A DNA stretch of 64,000 nucleotides from Ga0077555 sp046154645 (lineage in GTDB: Bacteria; Pseudomonadota; Alphaproteobacteria; Rhizobiales; Hyphomicrobiaceae), in NCBI GenBank assembly GCA_046154645.1, contig JBJXDZ010000064.1, forward strand, positions 66,828-130,827, read 5' to 3'. A model generated the notes under the pieces. That model ran no database searches. It was not told the DNA's origin and worked only from the letters and a program-made list of their open reading frames with translations. Shown one piece after another: positions 62,360 through 64,000 of the stretch. Position numbers and translations under genes: made by a program. Position 1 is the stretch's first letter; every line of letters starts with the position of its first letter.

Positions 62360-62488
62360 GCAATAGAACAAGCGGGGGCGGGCCGTCAGTATCACGCCCC
62401 ATCGAGTGCTCTGCGCGACTGGTTAGCCGACTGTCGGGCGCGGCGACGCCACTCCTCAAGTGGGCCACAAGAGACGTGGCGGGCGGAA

Positions 62489-62959
62489 TCAGTCATCATT
62501 CGCCGTGTATTTCTGCAACATGTGCCGATGGCAATCGCCCCCCCCCTGCCGTTGATCCAGCAGAGGGGGCCATTCGATGGCTGCTGTTGGACCGCGTACG
62601 GAAAGGTAGTCATGGAGCTCACTCGCTGCGGCGTTTTCCTCGGCGGTCTTGATTAGCTCGCAAATCCGCCCTGCCCGCCATTCGCGGCTGGAAGCGATTG
62701 CGGGACGCCACGCGTTGTCTACCCATACCGTAAGTATCACCCGGGTGGGACGGGTGTCGGCTAGCCAGTACATCAAGCCGATCAGAGCTTCGACCGTCAC
62801 CACCTTCGGCCGCAACCGCAATTCGATAGAACTCGCTTTGACTCGGACCGAGATGAATCCGATATTCTGAACAAGGTTGTCGGCAAGCTTCGCGTCCTCC
62901 AAGTCATATCGTGACAACCGCTTGAGCTCGCCCGCATCGTCGATGAAAAATTCATGCAT
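62489..62959 (-). CDS. Hypothetical protein
   Basis: I do not recognise this 156-residue protein. The first 100 residues form mixed alpha/beta (MHEFFIDDAGELKRLSRYDLEDA, then VKASSIELRLRPKVVTVEALIGLMYWL), with a basic, Trp-rich C-terminal half. There is no signal peptide or membrane helix. GAGAG precedes the ATG at 62959 by about eight bases. It is divergent from the Crp/Fnr-type regulator gene. Its base composition is more AT-rich than the window average, as is its neighbour. Confidence 0.55.
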   Translation of the reverse strand: MHEFFIDDAGELKRLSRYDLEDAKLADNLVQNIGFISVRVKASSIELRLRPKVVTVEALIGLMYWLADTRPTRVILTVWVDNAWRPAIASSREWRAGRICELIKTAEENAAASELHDYLSVRGPTAAIEWPPLLDQRQGGGDCHRHMLQKYTANDD

Positions 62960-63030
62960 CGCAGGGCTCTCTTTAACGATTTCCGGCAGAGCCCATTTCC
63001 GTCGCCCCACGCCGTCGAGGCTTGCACACT

Positions 63031-63060
63031 GTCGACAACCCTGTCTGTGGTATGCACCAC
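63031..63060. promoter_or_regulatory. Inverted repeats between the hypothetical gene and the Crp/Fnr regulator
   Basis: Within the 148-base divergent region, GTGGT-ATGC-ACCAC (63047-63060) is a perfect inverted repeat. TGTCGACA at 63030-63037 is a further palindrome. Crp/Fnr dimers bind such dyads, so autoregulation is possible. Neither is an exact Fnr box (TTGAT-N4-ATCAA). Confidence 0.4.
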
Positions 63061-63107
63061 GTAGCAGCAAGAGTGGTCACCTCAGACAGCGATTCAGGAG
63101 AACGCAC

Positions 63108-63863
63108 ATGCCAATTGCTCAAGGGGAAGCCACGCATCACAATCAGCTGCTTGGCGCGCTGGAGGTAGCTAGTCGCAAGCGCATCGAGCGGCACCTCGAA
63201 CGTGTCGATCTCGAGCTTGATGCCATCGTCTGCGACGCTGGCGCCACCCTCAGACACGCCTACTTTCCCCAGGGCTGCGTTCTCTCATTGTTGACCGTAT
63301 TGGAGAATGGCTCAGCGATAGAGACGGCTAATATTGGGCGGGAAGGTGCGTACGGTCTGTTTTCGGCTATGTACAGCCGCGTGTCTTTCAATCGATGCAT
63401 TGTGCAGCTGAAGGGTTCTTTGGTCCGATGCCCGATCACAGTTCTTCAATCAGAATTTGACAACAATGCACACGCTCGCAATCTTTTTGTCAGCTACTCC
63501 GAAACACTGCTGTCCCAAGTTCAGCAGACGGTCGCATGCAATGCCTTGCATTCCACGACGGAAAGAATGTGCCGATGGCTTCTCATGATGCATGATCGTG
63601 CGGAGGGCGAATACCTAACGTATACTCATGAATTTCTCGCCAACATTTTAGGAGCCAATCGGAAATCAGTAACCCTGGCTGCGCAATCAATGCAGGCAGA
63701 TGGTCTTATCAGTTACCGACGCGGAACAATTCAGGTGATGGATCGACCGGGACTCGAAGAGGCGTCCTGTGAATGTTACGCGATAGTGAAGGAACGGTTC
63801 GACGCTTTTCTTACGCCTCCGTCGACTGCGGTTCGAGGCAAGACGAAGGGGCGCCATAATTAA
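63108..63863 (+). CDS. Crp/Fnr-family transcriptional regulator
   Basis: The 251-residue protein has an N-terminal cNMP-binding-like domain (about 10-145), with HAYFPQGCVLSLLTVLENGSAIETANIGREGA, and a C-terminal winged helix (about 150-230) with EFLANILGANRKSVTLAAQSMQADGLI. No N-terminal Cys cluster for an iron-sulfur centre is visible, so it is not FNR proper. The ligand is unknown. The ATG at 63108 is fixed by AGGAG seven bases upstream; a longer in-frame stretch upstream is not coding. It is low in GC relative to most of the window, and a T7 run lies 16 bases after its stop. Confidence 0.85.
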   Translation: MPIAQGEATHHNQLLGALEVASRKRIERHLERVDLELDAIVCDAGATLRHAYFPQGCVLSLLTVLENGSAIETANIGREGAYGLFSAMYSRVSFNRCIVQLKGSLVRCPITVLQSEFDNNAHARNLFVSYSETLLSQVQQTVACNALHSTTERMCRWLLMMHDRAEGEYLTYTHEFLANILGANRKSVTLAAQSMQADGLISYRRGTIQVMDRPGLEEASCECYAIVKERFDAFLTPPSTAVRGKTKGRHN

Positions 63864-64000
63864 GTCAACTCAGAGTCTTTTTTTGGGGATGTGTGCGGGT
63901 GCACAAATCTTTTCTTCGCTCTTTTGTCGTCGAGCAACATGGGGCTGGTCACAGGATCGTGCTTTGTTCGCACTGCTTCTGCTAGGACCGGTTTGGGTCA

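Noticed and set aside
62233..62652. Forward-strand frame overlapping badR
   Set aside because: It overlaps the end of badR and the 3' end of the opposing hypothetical gene, and has neither a ribosome site nor any motif.
63864..63890. T7 run after the Crp/Fnr gene as terminator
   Set aside because: The preceding ACT/AGT pairing is only three base pairs, so no stable stem supports intrinsic termination.

Overview
The window is GC-rich, densely coded bacterial chromosome with short intergenic gaps and frequent ATGA-type stop/start overlaps. Gene content points to an alphaproteobacterium with a large catabolic repertoire, of the Hyphomicrobiales/Reyranella-like kind: an alphaproteobacterial-type AspRS, a YfgM-BamB pair, NnrU, a MeaB chaperone, many acyl-CoA and alpha/beta-hydrolase genes, and a BadR/BadH/BadI module like that of Rhodopseudomonas. 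The genus cannot be fixed from the sequence alone. I saw no rRNA, tRNA, CRISPR array, insertion sequence or prophage.

Layout. 0-9.9 kb: the 3' part of an HpaB-type flavin monooxygenase, an SDR without its catalytic Ser/Tyr, the envelope genes bamB, yfgM-like and nnrU, a nuclease/phosphatase-fold protein, an LLM flavin monooxygenase and an MltB-like transglycosylase. 9.9-17.2 kb: an orphan SLATT-like membrane protein, cysK, dut and aspS, then a lower-GC two-gene insert (zeta-type kinase plus HEPN/AbiU2-like protein) between aspS and a diaminopropionate ammonia-lyase. 17.2-28 kb: an MBL hydrolase, a COG2509 flavoprotein, an orphan peptide-type solute-binding protein, a small alarmone hydrolase, two tandem M20 peptidases and an SDR. 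28.2-37.3 kb: a nine-kilobase forward run (MFS, FAH hydrolase, NTF2-like, small dimeric barrel, NHL propeller, large alpha/beta hydrolase, gamma-glutamyltransferase, acyl-CoA dehydrogenase) that looks like one catabolic unit of unknown substrate.

37.3-54.1 kb: DUF1272, cupin, PaiB-like protein, pyroglutamyl peptidase, meaB, a PAN-plus-DUF900 hydrolase, TonB, an NlpC/P60 peptidase with an M17 aminopeptidase, a DEAD-box helicase whose tail holds a 114-bp tandem repeat, a TadD-like lipoprotein closed by a clear terminator, and a reverse-strand group of one peptidase and two hydrolases, followed by a Uma2-type protein. 54.5-64 kb: a TRIC channel, then an aromatic/alicyclic acid island on the reverse strand (badH, badI, glutaryl-CoA dehydrogenase, acyl-CoA ligase, 3-hydroxybenzoate 4-monooxygenase) with a divergent badR and a palindromic operator candidate. 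Composition then falls in GC towards an unknown gene and a Crp/Fnr regulator at the right edge.

How the genes may work together. BadH and BadI would convert 2-hydroxycyclohexanecarboxyl-CoA to pimelyl-CoA, whose beta-oxidation gives glutaryl-CoA for the adjacent dehydrogenase. The ligase would activate the starting acid, and MobA would feed 3-hydroxybenzoate to protocatechuate. The best candidates for something new are the zeta-kinase/HEPN pair (14.5-15.9 kb), the T8 tract that removes the natural stop of the glutaryl-CoA dehydrogenase gene (58.87 kb), the orphan SLATT-like protein, and the unassigned 28-37 kb catabolic operon.
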